Part shown: one piece after another, positions 8,061 to 16,581 of the stretch
How the letters are laid out: the number at the start of each line of letters is the position of its first letter
How positions within the stretch are numbered: position 1 is the stretch's first letter
Assembly (NCBI RefSeq): GCF_001747105.1
Contig: NZ_MDGQ01000005.1
Span: 1,612,001 to 1,676,000, forward strand
DNA: 64,000 bases
Reading direction: 5' to 3'
Source: Roseivirga misakiensis
GTDB taxonomy: Bacteria; Bacteroidota; Bacteroidia; Cytophagales; Cyclobacteriaceae
Notes under the pieces: generated by a model
What the model saw: only the letters and a program-made list of their open reading frames with translations
What the model was told of the DNA's origin: nothing
The model's database searches: none
Program-made: the position numbers and the translations under genes

Positions 8061-8102
8061 AATTAGCTAATATTTTTAGTTAACTAAAAATATTAGCTAA
8101 TT
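8061..8102. promoter_or_regulatory. Perfect 42-bp palindrome upstream of dinB
   Basis: The left half (8061-8081) is the exact reverse complement of the right half (8082-8102). Within it three smaller dyads are evenly spaced, centred about 15 bp apart: TTAGCTAA, then TTAGTTAACTAA in the centre, then TTAGCTAA again. It lies between the stop of the MtfA-like gene (8109) and the dinB start. It contains the 17-bp motif also found before dnaE2. It could be a multi-site operator for dinB, a terminator for the upstream gene, or both. The palindrome is certain and its function is inferred. Confidence 0.7.
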
Positions 8103-8108
8103 ATCATC

Positions 8109-8984
8109 TTACTTTATTCCAAGGCAACAGTGCTTATACTTATCGCCGCTTCCGCAAGGACACGGACTATTTCTGCCTAAGGGCTTAGGCTTAATTTCTT
8201 TTACACGCAGTGTATCCGTCATTTTTTGATTGAAGAACATTGAAAGCATAGCATATAACTCGGGGTGATTATCTTCAAGAAGGTGTGGTCTTTCAAAAAA
8301 ATACTCCCCTGCTACAGCAAAGAATTCCTTACCATTTAATCCCCCGTAGCCTCTAATACCAGATTCTCCACTGTGTATTTTACTCATTTCAACCCGTACT
8401 AGGTCTATCCAAGGCATGATGTGTTCATCGTTCATAAAAGAAACAGGAACACCATCAATAACACCATCTTCTTTATCATAAAGGTGGATAAATTCGTGTA
8501 TGCCTACATTTTGTTTATCTTGAGAATTATCGAACCCTACATGTAATGCAGGTTTTGAAAGAATCATTTTACCTTCCATCGCTCCAGACCCAACCATTCC
8601 AATAATCAACTCCTGAGGGTTTTCAAAATTGAAGTTTTGATCGAATGCCGATGGATACAAAATAACCTCATCTAAATAACCATACTCCCAACCTCTGAAG
8701 CCAAATAGAGGGATTACAGCACTAGAAGCTACTAAAAGACGATCAGCCAATGTTACTTCAACCTGGACTCCATTTATGGGAACATTTCGTAGAAACCGTG
8801 CTAACTGTTCTAGAAAGTCCTGCCGATCCACTTCATCTAGTTCTCTAAAAAAACGAACCTTCTGAACAAGAATCCCGTGCCAGTTTGGTGGAATTATTAG
8901 TGGCTTCTGATTCCTAATGTATTTTTTCACAAAAGGGAAAGCGACTAAAGCGCTAGTACCTATCAGAATATAGACTACAATCAC
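8109..8984 (-). CDS. MtfA-like M90 zinc peptidase with C-terminal SEC-C motif
   Basis: This 291-residue protein has one N-terminal membrane segment (about residues 2-20) and the MtfA/M90 zinc motif HEFIHLYD at 163-170 (His163, Glu164, His167). The C-terminus (about 270-290) carries a SEC-C-like zinc motif, CPCGSGDKYKHCC. MtfA in E. coli is an aminopeptidase that interacts with the Mlc sugar-transport repressor. Whether that role applies here is unknown. Its start overlaps the SemiSWEET stop by 4 bp, so the two are translationally coupled, and a sugar link is therefore at least consistent. The palindrome at 8061-8102 follows its stop. Confidence 0.85.
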   Translation of the reverse strand: MIVVYILIGTSALVAFPFVKKYIRNQKPLIIPPNWHGILVQKVRFFRELDEVDRQDFLEQLARFLRNVPINGVQVEVTLADRLLVASSAVIPLFGFRGWEYGYLDEVILYPSAFDQNFNFENPQELIIGMVGSGAMEGKMILSKPALHVGFDNSQDKQNVGIHEFIHLYDKEDGVIDGVPVSFMNDEHIMPWIDLVRVEMSKIHSGESGIRGYGGLNGKEFFAVAGEYFFERPHLLEDNHPELYAMLSMFFNQKMTDTLRVKEIKPKPLGRNSPCPCGSGDKYKHCCLGIK

Positions 8985-9250
8985 TTTTTAGGCGCTTCTT
9001 TAAAGGTCAATTTAAAATAAATCAAGATAGCGCTCAGTACAAAAATGATCGAATTGGCAATAATAACCGGCAGTAGATTTAGAGAAAAGGCATAAACAAG
9101 CCAGACCACTGTACTCGTAATTACAATCAAAAGCATATTCATACTTAAGTCGCCAACACTCTTTGTTTTCCAAGCTTGCAGCACTTGTGGTATAAAGGTT
9201 ATGCTACTCAAAACTGCACCAACATGCCCCATTATTTCAGTCCACTCCAT
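8981..9250 (-). CDS. SemiSWEET sugar transporter (PQ-loop/MtN3 family)
   Basis: This 89-residue protein has three predicted membrane helices, the size and topology of SemiSWEETs, which work as homodimers moving sugars down a gradient across the inner membrane. The family PQ motif is present in ITFIPQVLQAWKTKS (about residues 18-32), with a Trp/Asn-rich second half typical of the substrate path. Its stop overlaps the start of the MtfA-like gene (ATGA). The substrate cannot be read from the sequence. Confidence 0.9.
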   Translation of the reverse strand: MEWTEIMGHVGAVLSSITFIPQVLQAWKTKSVGDLSMNMLLIVITSTVVWLVYAFSLNLLPVIIANSIIFVLSAILIYFKLTFKEAPKK

Positions 9251-9359
9251 TTTTTTCAGATTAATTGTCCCTTTTTATTTTTTAGAACGTGATAGGGTTG
9301 AATGTTATAAAAGTAACTTTAAACATATAATTTTTTCAAAAGCACTAATTTTTTTAACC

Positions 9360-9974
9360 ATGAAACGATTCTCAACAATTCTTATGTCCTTACTGCTGAT
9401 TGGCGGTATGGCACTACAAGCACAAACCAAGATTACGAAAGAAGAAAGAACAGCTGCCATCAAGTATTTGAAGGATACCGAAAATGAAATGATGAAAGTT
9501 TTGAAAGGGCTATCCGACGAACAACTGAACTTTAAACCAGACGCCGGTAGTTGGTCAGTTGCCGAATGCCTAAGACACATCACTATATCAGAGTCAAGCC
9601 TTTGGGCAAACTTTGTTACCGGTGCTATGGCTACAGAAGCTGACCCCTCTAGACGAAGTGAGGTTCAAATGACAGATGAACAAATTATGGGTGTAATAGA
9701 AAGTAGAGAACAAAAAGTGAAAACGTTCCCTCCTTTTGAACCCGAAAACAAGACGGAATCTGTTAAAGAGGTGATCAAAGAGTTTAAATCATTGAGAGCT
9801 GAGCACATCAAGTTTATGAAAAAGACAGATGCCGATCTAAGAAACCACTACGGAACACTTCCATTTGGTACAATAGACACTTATCAGGCTGTTTTATTTA
9901 TGGCTGGACATACCAAAAGACATACCGACCAAATGAAAGAAGTTATGGCTAATGCCTCTTTTCCAAAACAATAA
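9360..9974 (+). CDS. Secreted DinB-superfamily (four-helix, YfiT-type) protein
   Basis: The chosen ATG at 9360 gives 204 residues beginning with a signal peptide (MKRFSTILMSLLLIGGMALQAQ, cleavage near residue 22). An upstream in-frame extension lacks signal-peptide character and overlaps the divergent SemiSWEET gene. The mature part matches the DinB_2/YfiT four-helix bundle: WSVAECLRHI with a metal-ligand His, and a C-terminal GHTKRHTDQM carrying further His ligands. Members are metal-binding, possibly thiol transferases or hydrolases. This family is unrelated to DNA polymerase IV despite the name. A strong terminator follows. Confidence 0.85.
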   Translation: MKRFSTILMSLLLIGGMALQAQTKITKEERTAAIKYLKDTENEMMKVLKGLSDEQLNFKPDAGSWSVAECLRHITISESSLWANFVTGAMATEADPSRRSEVQMTDEQIMGVIESREQKVKTFPPFEPENKTESVKEVIKEFKSLRAEHIKFMKKTDADLRNHYGTLPFGTIDTYQAVLFMAGHTKRHTDQMKEVMANASFPKQ

Positions 9975-9996
9975 TCTAGATTACATATAGAAAAGG

Positions 9997-10034
9997 AAAG
10001 CCTGATGTGCATTATACACATCAGGCTTTTGTGT
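9997..10034 (+). terminator. Rho-independent-type terminator after the DinB-superfamily gene
   Basis: A 13-bp perfect stem (AAAGCCTGATGTG paired with CACATCAGGCTTT, 9997-10009 and 10017-10029) closes a 7-base loop and is followed by a short T-rich stretch. It begins 22 bp after the stop codon at 9974. Confidence 0.85.
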
Positions 10035-10135
10035 TTAATTCTACAAATTTTATCAAATGAGGCGTTCTTCATCCGCTTTTCACCTCCTATTATTTTAGCA
10101 AGTTCCTTATATTCGCATTTTAACTCCGTATCAGC

Positions 10136-10951
10136 ATGCGACTTGGGCAACTTTCAAGACAACTTAACATTTCATCAGATCAGATTGTAGCGGTGCTTCA
10201 AGAGAACTTTCGTGAAGTAAATAATCACCCTAACATTAAGATCACTGAGGAAGAGCTTGAATTTTTGAATAATCGCTTTGCCCCTGAAATTGCCTTAGAG
10301 ACTATCCCTACAGAAACTGAAGAGCCGACAGAAAAGGAAATAATTGAACCTGCCGAAGAAGAGGTTACTATCCAAGAATCAGAAGTAAATGCGCCACAAG
10401 AAACGCCTGAATTTGTCGAATCGCTGCGTCCTCAAGTCATCAGTCTTGAAGAAGAATTTCACGCTCAAACTGAATCTTTAGAAACTTACAAAGCTGAAAA
10501 GCCACATTTAGAAGGCTTAAAAGTTGTCGGTAAGATTGAATTACCCGAACCTGTTGTTAAAGAAAAGGAAGAAGAACCTGTCGAAAAAACTAGTAAGAAG
10601 CCTAGAGCCGATCGTTCTAGCAAACCACGAAGGAGACGTACCGATCGCAAACAGAATTCCTTGGCTGAAGAACGAGAAAAGGCAAAAAGACTGGCCATTA
10701 AAAAGAAGTTTGAGGAAGAGGAAAAACTAAAAAAGCTTAAGAAAAAGCACTACGAAGAAAATGTGAGGGCAAAAATGAAGCCCTCGACTCCAAAGAAGAA
10801 GAAAACTAAAGTGGCAGATTCTCAAACTGGCCCTGCAGTTCCCTACAGCGACAAATCGAAAGCTACACCAACTGTAAACTCAAAACCTCAAAAGGATAAA
10901 AACCCGCTGAAACGCTTTTGGCTATGGCTAAATGGTGCTTATGACAATTAG
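10136..10951 (+). CDS. IF2_N-like, Lys/Glu-rich conserved protein
   Basis: This 271-residue protein starts with a segment resembling the IF2_N domain of initiation factor IF-2 (MRLGQLSRQLNISSDQIVAVLQ, roughly residues 1-50). A very acidic middle (about 55-120) follows, then a strongly basic Lys/Arg-rich second half with helices such as EEREKAKRLAIKKKFEEEEK. The ending KRFWLWLNGAYDN is hydrophobic. The IF2_N fold and basic tail suggest nucleic-acid or ribosome association. No GTPase domain is present. It stands alone between a terminator and the M23 lipoprotein gene. The function is unknown. Confidence 0.65.
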   Translation: MRLGQLSRQLNISSDQIVAVLQENFREVNNHPNIKITEEELEFLNNRFAPEIALETIPTETEEPTEKEIIEPAEEEVTIQESEVNAPQETPEFVESLRPQVISLEEEFHAQTESLETYKAEKPHLEGLKVVGKIELPEPVVKEKEEEPVEKTSKKPRADRSSKPRRRRTDRKQNSLAEEREKAKRLAIKKKFEEEEKLKKLKKKHYEENVRAKMKPSTPKKKKTKVADSQTGPAVPYSDKSKATPTVNSKPQKDKNPLKRFWLWLNGAYDN

Positions 10952-11110
10952 ATCAAGCATCTAAAGACTTCATTTAGTCTGACTTTAATAATTACAGGAA
11001 GACTGTATAAAATATCACCCTACTTTTTCGTTGACTAAGGGTAAATGAAACCTGACACCTTATTTAGGAGTTAGTTATCAAGGGTCAAAATATCAACTGA
11101 AATCAACAAT

Positions 11111-12469
11111 ATGCTGCAACGCACCACCACTGCATGCCTATGTCTAGCTATTTTTTTAGTGCTAGGCTGTGAAAACGAAAAAGTACCTGCACCATTTAAA
11201 CCAAGAAATGATCACGAAGCTTACGAACACTCTTTGGAGGAGGCCAACTTACTTTCAACAGCATTGGGTGCAGATTGGCAAAAGAGTGCCCAAACATCTC
11301 TAGAATCACCGATTAAGATATCGTCTCCTTATGAAGAAGCGATCTACATAGACGAAAAAGAAGCGGTTGCCTTAGGCTATCAGTTTAGTGCAAAAAGAGG
11401 GCAAAAGATTCAGGTTAATGTGGAGCGAATGTCACAAAATGATGCTAAAACCTTTGTCGACTTATTCAGAATCGATGAACACAGCAAACTTAGGCATGTA
11501 GCCACCGCAGATAGTGAAGAGCTGCTCTTAGGTTTTGAACCAAGAAGAGACGCGATTTACGTATTACGGTTTCAACCAGAATTATTGAGGGGTGGTGAAT
11601 TCAAAATTACCATTCAAAACGTACCCACTCTTCGGTTTCCAGTAGCAGGTAAAACAGATAAAGCAATTGGTAGTTTTTGGGGTGCCCCAAGAGATGGCGG
11701 CAGACGTAAGCACGAAGGTGTAGATATTTTTGCAGCAAGAGGCACGCCAATAATAGCACCAACTGATGGCTATGTCCGTACAGCAGGCAAACGTGGTATT
11801 GGCGGAAATGTAGTGTGGCTTTACGACTCAAAACGATCTCAAAGTCTATATTTTGCCCATTTGAATAAAATTCTGGTTAAAAAAGGAGATCGGATCAATG
11901 CTGGTGATACACTTGGAACTGTGGGTAATACCGGAAATGCCAGAACCACTCCCCCGCACCTTCACTTTGGCATCTATAAAAACGGTGCAACAGATCCGCT
12001 CAATCACCTAAAAGCAACCGGAAAAAGACTAAAAAGAGTAGGCGGAGATTTATCTTATCTAGGAGAAGAAATTAGAGTCAATCGCTCAACAAGCATCTCA
12101 AAAGATGTGGAAGGGAGACAATCGATCAGGATTGCTAAAAATCAAATTGCCCGAGCGATCGGCACCACGGCTAGTCATTACAGAATCGAATTACCCAACG
12201 GTCAAGAAGGCTATATCAGGAAAAACTTGATTAGTGATTTAGACCGATCCCTGGAAAGGTTGTATGCTCGCGACCATGGTGTATTACTAAAAAGCCCAGA
12301 TAGAAGAGCTTATTTAACGGATGTAGATGCAAATGATCAATTATTTGTGCTAGGAAAAAATCGAGATTTTTGGCTAGTTGAAAACGATGCTGGGCAAAAA
12401 GGTTGGATTACCAATAACTATAAGAATTCCAGCCGATCTAGAAGAAGCTATTCCGATACTCCTCGATAG
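11111..12469 (+). CDS. Lipoprotein M23 metallopeptidase with C-terminal SH3-like domains
   Basis: This 452-residue protein has a lipoprotein signal with lipobox LVLGC (Cys20). The LytM/M23 domain covers about residues 175-300, with zinc ligands His201 and Asp205 (HEGVD) and the HLH motif at 283-285 (PPHLHF). The region after about 310 looks like one or two bacterial SH3 domains (GYIRKNLISDL, GWITNNY). It is expected to act in the periplasm as an anchored peptidoglycan endopeptidase. The stop lies 1 bp from the converging xdhC stop. Confidence 0.9.
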   Translation: MLQRTTTACLCLAIFLVLGCENEKVPAPFKPRNDHEAYEHSLEEANLLSTALGADWQKSAQTSLESPIKISSPYEEAIYIDEKEAVALGYQFSAKRGQKIQVNVERMSQNDAKTFVDLFRIDEHSKLRHVATADSEELLLGFEPRRDAIYVLRFQPELLRGGEFKITIQNVPTLRFPVAGKTDKAIGSFWGAPRDGGRRKHEGVDIFAARGTPIIAPTDGYVRTAGKRGIGGNVVWLYDSKRSQSLYFAHLNKILVKKGDRINAGDTLGTVGNTGNARTTPPHLHFGIYKNGATDPLNHLKATGKRLKRVGGDLSYLGEEIRVNRSTSISKDVEGRQSIRIAKNQIARAIGTTASHYRIELPNGQEGYIRKNLISDLDRSLERLYARDHGVLLKSPDRRAYLTDVDANDQLFVLGKNRDFWLVENDAGQKGWITNNYKNSSRSRRSYSDTPR

Positions 12470-12470
12470 A

Positions 12471-13460
12471 TTAATCCACCCCATTCTTCACCTTTACGAC
12501 TTCGGCTATTACGCTCAAAGCTATTTCTTTGGCCGACATAGCGCCAATATTCAAGCCTATCGGTCCTTTTACCTTACTAATCTCCTCGTCAGTAAATCCA
12601 TACGACTTTAGCCTTTCAATACGTTTTGCTTGTGTTTTTCGACTTCCCAAGGCACCGATATATCGTACACCAGATGGTAATAAAATCTTTAATGCCTCAT
12701 CGTCAATTTTAGGATCATGGGAAAGGATAACAGCGTAGGTTTCATTATCCAGTGCATAATCTCCCAAAACTTCTTGGGGCCAATTAACATGCAAAGTATC
12801 TGGAGCTATTGCAAAGTCCGTTTTATGAGCAAAAGTATCTCGCGGATCGATTACAATCGTCTCAAAATCATACATATGCGCCAAACCAATTAGTTCGGCG
12901 GTAATGTGCGCTGAACCGATTAGAATCATTTTGTTTTTCGGAGGAAATGAGTGAACGAAATATTCTACTCCCTCAACTGACAATAGTGAATTTGACCGCT
13001 TTTGATAAATTCCATTAACTACGGCCTTTAGCTCACTTTCTGGAAGAATATCTTCTATCAGTGTCTGTGATCCATCAGACAAATTGGTCACTAAGGCTGT
13101 ACCAATGTTACCATCTAGGGCATCATCGAGCTTTTCCCATAAATCTTCGGTATAGAAAGGTGTAATATAAACCCAAACTTCACCACCACAGCTTAAACCC
13201 ACTTCCCAGGCATCTTCATTGGCAACACCAAACTTGGCTAATTCTGAATGCCCCGTTGCTAAAACACGTTGTGCTTTTTGCACCACTGCATTTTCCACAC
13301 ATCCACCGCTGACAGAACCTATCATCTGGCCCGTTTTTGTGACCACCAAGCACGAACCAGCTTGTCTAGGAGAACTTCTCCATGTCTTCACTACCGTTGC
13401 CATAGCAAATTCTTCCTTCTCTGCTACCAGTTGCCTTATTCTTGTAAGAATGTCTAACAT
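12471..13460 (-). CDS. xdhC: XdhC/CoxI-family molybdenum cofactor maturation protein
   Basis: This 329-residue protein has the N-terminal XdhC_CoxI domain (WRSSPRQAGSCLVVTKTGQ and GGCVENAVV) and a C-terminal Rossmann-like domain (KMILIGSAHITAELIGLA, then GALGSRKT). XdhC proteins bind and help sulfurate Moco and insert it into xanthine dehydrogenase-family enzymes. No such enzyme is encoded in this window. The gene is divergent from moaA with only 26 bp between starts and opens the Moco gene region. Confidence 0.88.
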   Translation of the reverse strand: MLDILTRIRQLVAEKEEFAMATVVKTWRSSPRQAGSCLVVTKTGQMIGSVSGGCVENAVVQKAQRVLATGHSELAKFGVANEDAWEVGLSCGGEVWVYITPFYTEDLWEKLDDALDGNIGTALVTNLSDGSQTLIEDILPESELKAVVNGIYQKRSNSLLSVEGVEYFVHSFPPKNKMILIGSAHITAELIGLAHMYDFETIVIDPRDTFAHKTDFAIAPDTLHVNWPQEVLGDYALDNETYAVILSHDPKIDDEALKILLPSGVRYIGALGSRKTQAKRIERLKSYGFTDEEISKVKGPIGLNIGAMSAKEIALSVIAEVVKVKNGVD

Positions 13461-13477
13461 AATGTCTCCTTTGCCAG

Positions 13478-13485
13478 TATATTTG
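13478..13485 (+). promoter_or_regulatory. Possible Bacteroidota -7 box directly before moaA
   Basis: TATATTTG matches the TAnnTTTG -7 consensus and ends one base before the moaA ATG at 13487. No good -33 element is seen at normal spacing. If real, moaA would be nearly leaderless. A chance match in short AT-rich DNA is possible. Confidence 0.25.
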
Positions 13486-13486
13486 A

Positions 13487-14500
13487 ATGCATAACAAATA
13501 TACCCTCAATTTGCTTTTCGATAATCACGGCAGACAACTCAATTACTTGCGCTTAGCGGTGACCGACCGATGTAATCTCAGGTGTTTTTATTGTATGCCA
13601 GAAGAGGGACTCAATTTTAACAAGAAATCTCAAATCCTGACTTATGAGGAAATGGAAAGACTCATCCATATTTTGGCTGATTTGGGCATTTCTAAAATCC
13701 GGATTACGGGTGGAGAGCCCTTTGTGCGAAAAGGATTGATTCCATTTATGGAGAAAGTCTCCGGGATTGAAAAAATCGATCGATTAAGCATAACAACGAA
13801 CGGAACAGGGCCACTAGATAAGATAAAAAATCTCAAAGCCATGGGCATCCATTCAGTCAATTTAAGTCTTGATTGCTTGGATAAGGCTCGTTTCCATAAG
13901 ATCACCCGTAGAGATGAATATGATCAAGTAATGACATATTATCGCGCCTTACTTGATGCTGGGATTAACACGAAAATCAACGCTGTGGTAATGCAGGAGC
14001 ACAATTTGGAAGATATTCTCCCCATGTGCAATCTCACGCATACCGATCATGTAAGCGTTCGGTTTATCGAAGAAATGCCATTTAATGGTGGTTCTAAAGG
14101 ATATAAGCCGATCGAGTGGAATCACAACAAGATCTTAGCGCATATACAATCCGCCTATCCCGATCTTGAAAAACTCACAGATGAAACAAACTCGACTTCG
14201 CTGAATTACAAAATACCTAGTGCCCAGGGTAGCATCGGCATTATTCCAGCTTATACACGAACTATTTGTGGGAGTTGTGACAGGATTAGACTAACCCCAA
14301 AAGGTGAATTGAAAACCTGCTTGTATCAAAATGGTGGATTCAGTTTCAGGGATTTTATGCGAAATGGGGCTACAGACAAAGAAGTTGAGCAGCAGTTCAA
14401 AAAACTATTTGCCCAACGAGCAAAAGATGGTTTCGAGGCAGAAAAGCAGAAATCTTCGGCGGCGAATTCATTTGAATCTATGGCGACTATTGGAGGGTAA
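13487..14500 (+). CDS. moaA: GTP 3',8-cyclase, first step of molybdopterin synthesis
   Basis: This 337-residue radical SAM enzyme converts GTP to the 3',8-cyclo intermediate in Moco synthesis. The N-terminal cluster cysteines are C29, C33 and C36 (CNLRCFYC), GGEP follows in the SAM region, and the second 4Fe-4S cluster uses C261, C264 and C278 (CGSCDRIRLTPKGELKTC). The C-terminus ends in Gly-Gly, as required for MoaA activity. It starts a plus-strand run of moaA, a zinc-ribbon gene, moeA and moaC. Confidence 0.97.
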   Translation: MHNKYTLNLLFDNHGRQLNYLRLAVTDRCNLRCFYCMPEEGLNFNKKSQILTYEEMERLIHILADLGISKIRITGGEPFVRKGLIPFMEKVSGIEKIDRLSITTNGTGPLDKIKNLKAMGIHSVNLSLDCLDKARFHKITRRDEYDQVMTYYRALLDAGINTKINAVVMQEHNLEDILPMCNLTHTDHVSVRFIEEMPFNGGSKGYKPIEWNHNKILAHIQSAYPDLEKLTDETNSTSLNYKIPSAQGSIGIIPAYTRTICGSCDRIRLTPKGELKTCLYQNGGFSFRDFMRNGATDKEVEQQFKKLFAQRAKDGFEAEKQKSSAANSFESMATIGG

Positions 14501-14574
14501 AGCAATGTTGAATTATGAATTTTCAATTGTCAATCAAACATTCTCAATTCAACTTTAACATCTAAGATATATTC

Positions 14575-14886
14575 ATGAAAGAACTTTGGTGTTGGCGATG
14601 CAAGATGGTTCTTCCAATGTTGGATGAGGAAGAGTATGCTGAAGCATATCGACTCTATGGTGAAGCATTCAAGAAAGCCGGTAGTTTTCATGAAAGATTT
14701 AAACCAGTGAGCGATTACTATACAAAAATCACTGGCTTTGAGGAGACTCACCCTAATGCAATTATGCACCATAGAATTAGTCTTTATGGACCTCCTTGTG
14801 AAAATTGCGGTAAACCTTATAGAACCCCAGGTGCAACATTTTGTGCTGCCTGTGGAAACAAACGGCAAGAACAAATTTCGAAATGA
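14575..14886 (+). CDS. Zinc-ribbon protein of unknown function within the Moco operon
   Basis: This 103-residue protein has three Cys-x-x-Cys pairs: C6/C9 (CWRC), C75/C78 (CENC) and C90/C93 (CAAC). They bracket a helical middle rich in Glu, Lys and Tyr. The two C-terminal pairs form a typical zinc ribbon. The stop overlaps the moeA start (ATGA at 14883-14886), so it is translationally coupled to moeA. It is not a known Moco enzyme. A link to the pathway is inferred only from this coupling. Confidence 0.75.
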   Translation: MKELWCWRCKMVLPMLDEEEYAEAYRLYGEAFKKAGSFHERFKPVSDYYTKITGFEETHPNAIMHHRISLYGPPCENCGKPYRTPGATFCAACGNKRQEQISK

Positions 14887-16082
14887 TAAAATATCACGAA
14901 GCATTAGAAACAATATCAAAACATCCTTTAAGTCCCAAAACAGGCCTTTTAAGTCTTGAAGAGATTAATGGACACGTTTTAAATGAAGATGTTTATGCCG
15001 ATCGTGACTTTCCTCCCTTCGATCGCGTGACTATGGATGGTATTTCCATCAATTATGAGTCATACAAGAATGGACAAAGACGGTTTGAGATAGAAAACAC
15101 GATTGGTGCGGGTATGCCACAGGCAAGCCTTGAAGACACGTCTAAATGCATGCAAATCATGACTGGTGCTATGCTGCCTTTGAATGCAGATACTGTCATC
15201 CGTTATGAGGATATCACCATTGAAGAAGACATTGCGACAATCAATATCGACACCATAAAATTCCAACAAAACGTTCATTTTAAGGGCGAAGACAAAAAGC
15301 AGGGTGCGATAGTATTATCAAAAGGCACCGTTTTAGGTGCCCCAGAAATGATCATTGCCGCTTCGATCGGTAGACCTAATTTAGAAGTTTTACTACCACC
15401 AAAAGCTGCTATTATCACCACCGGCGATGAGCTTGTTGGGATAGATGAAACACCGCTAGATCATGAAATAAGAAGGTCGAGTAATTATGGCGTTCAAGAC
15501 CTTTTGAAGATTTGGAACATCAACGCTAAACAACATCACCTTAAAGACGATAAGGAATTGATGAAGAGTGAGTTATCATCAATTATAGAAACTGTTGATT
15601 TATTAGTACTTACGGGAGGTGTTTCTCGAGGTAAGTTCGATTTTCTACCAGAAGTATTAGAGGAGCTCGGTGTTGTAAAACACTTTCATAAGGTGAAACA
15701 AAGACCTGGAAAACCGTTTTGGTTTGGTACTACGCCAAATGGTACTACAGTTTTTGCATTACCCGGAAATCCCGTTTCTACTTTTGCCTGCGCCAACATC
15801 TACATTAGACATTGGCTAGAGCTTTCTTTGGGGATACAAACCTCACCTATTTACGTCAAACTGAATCAGGATATTGAATTTATGCCGCCACTCACCTACT
15901 TCTTGGAATGTAGTGTTGAATCAAACGAAAGAGGAGAATTAGAAGCCACTCCGATTCGGGGCCATGGATCTGGAGATTTTGCGAATATGAGCCAAGCCAA
16001 TGGTTTCATTATCCTACCGAGCGACAAGAATAAGTTTAAGAAAGGAGAAGTTTATCCTTACCTTTTCTACAGAAAGATTTAA
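14883..16082 (+). CDS. moeA: Molybdopterin molybdenumtransferase MoeA
   Basis: The start is the ATG at 14883, giving MIKYHEALETI, coupled by ATGA overlap to the upstream gene. An earlier in-frame start would extend deep into that gene. Family signatures are visible: FDRVTMDGISI, the IMTGAMLP motif, IITTGDEL, LTGGVSRGKFDF and ALPGNPVSTF. MoeA inserts molybdate into adenylylated molybdopterin. The partner adenylyltransferase (MogA/MoaB) is not encoded in the window. Two bases separate it from moaC. Confidence 0.95.
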   Translation: MIKYHEALETISKHPLSPKTGLLSLEEINGHVLNEDVYADRDFPPFDRVTMDGISINYESYKNGQRRFEIENTIGAGMPQASLEDTSKCMQIMTGAMLPLNADTVIRYEDITIEEDIATINIDTIKFQQNVHFKGEDKKQGAIVLSKGTVLGAPEMIIAASIGRPNLEVLLPPKAAIITTGDELVGIDETPLDHEIRRSSNYGVQDLLKIWNINAKQHHLKDDKELMKSELSSIIETVDLLVLTGGVSRGKFDFLPEVLEELGVVKHFHKVKQRPGKPFWFGTTPNGTTVFALPGNPVSTFACANIYIRHWLELSLGIQTSPIYVKLNQDIEFMPPLTYFLECSVESNERGELEATPIRGHGSGDFANMSQANGFIILPSDKNKFKKGEVYPYLFYRKI

Positions 16083-16084
16083 GC

Positions 16085-16558
16085 ATGACCAAGAAGTTTA
16101 CTCACATAGAAGAAGAGTCACCGTCAATGGTAGATGTAGGTGATAAGGCTGTTACAAGCCGAAGTGCAATTGCGCAGGCATTGGTACAATTACCTGAAGA
16201 AATGCAGGCATACATTAGCGATGGTGAAATAAAGACACTAAAAGGCCCTGTTTTTCAAACCGCGATAGTCGCTGGAATTCAGGGTGCTAAAAGGACATCT
16301 GAGTTAATACCGCTTTGTCATCAACTCAATTTGAACAAGATTGACATACAAATCAATGTGAACGATAAACTGGAGGTAAAGGTAATATCAGAGGCACGTT
16401 GTACGGGTAAGACTGGCGTAGAAATGGAGGCACTGACGGGTGCATCAGTAGCTGCATTGACGATTTATGACATGTGTAAGGCTTTTTCTCACGACATCGT
16501 GATCAAAGAAACCAAATTATTGAAGAAAACTGGTGGTAAGTCTGATTACCAAGTTTAA
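16085..16558 (+). CDS. moaC: Cyclic pyranopterin monophosphate synthase
   Basis: This 157-residue protein completes the MoaA reaction by forming cPMP. Conserved elements include IPLCHQLNLNKI with the substrate-binding CH, GVEMEALTGASVAALTIYDMCKA, and the C-terminal catalytic KETKLLKKTGGKS. The length is as expected for MoaC. It is separated by 2 bp from moeA, so cotranscription is very likely. Confidence 0.96.
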   Translation: MTKKFTHIEEESPSMVDVGDKAVTSRSAIAQALVQLPEEMQAYISDGEIKTLKGPVFQTAIVAGIQGAKRTSELIPLCHQLNLNKIDIQINVNDKLEVKVISEARCTGKTGVEMEALTGASVAALTIYDMCKAFSHDIVIKETKLLKKTGGKSDYQV

Positions 16559-16581
16559 CAATTGTTAAGCTTAACTATACG

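Noticed and set aside
9360-9974. Link between the DinB-superfamily protein and DNA polymerase IV
   Set aside because: The shared name is historical. This is a secreted four-helix protein on the other strand, separate from the polymerase cassette.
14507-14553. Inverted repeat GTTGAATT / AATTCAAC between moaA and the zinc-ribbon gene
   Set aside because: The arms are only 8 bp with a 31-base AT-rich gap. It lacks a U-run and could be chance.
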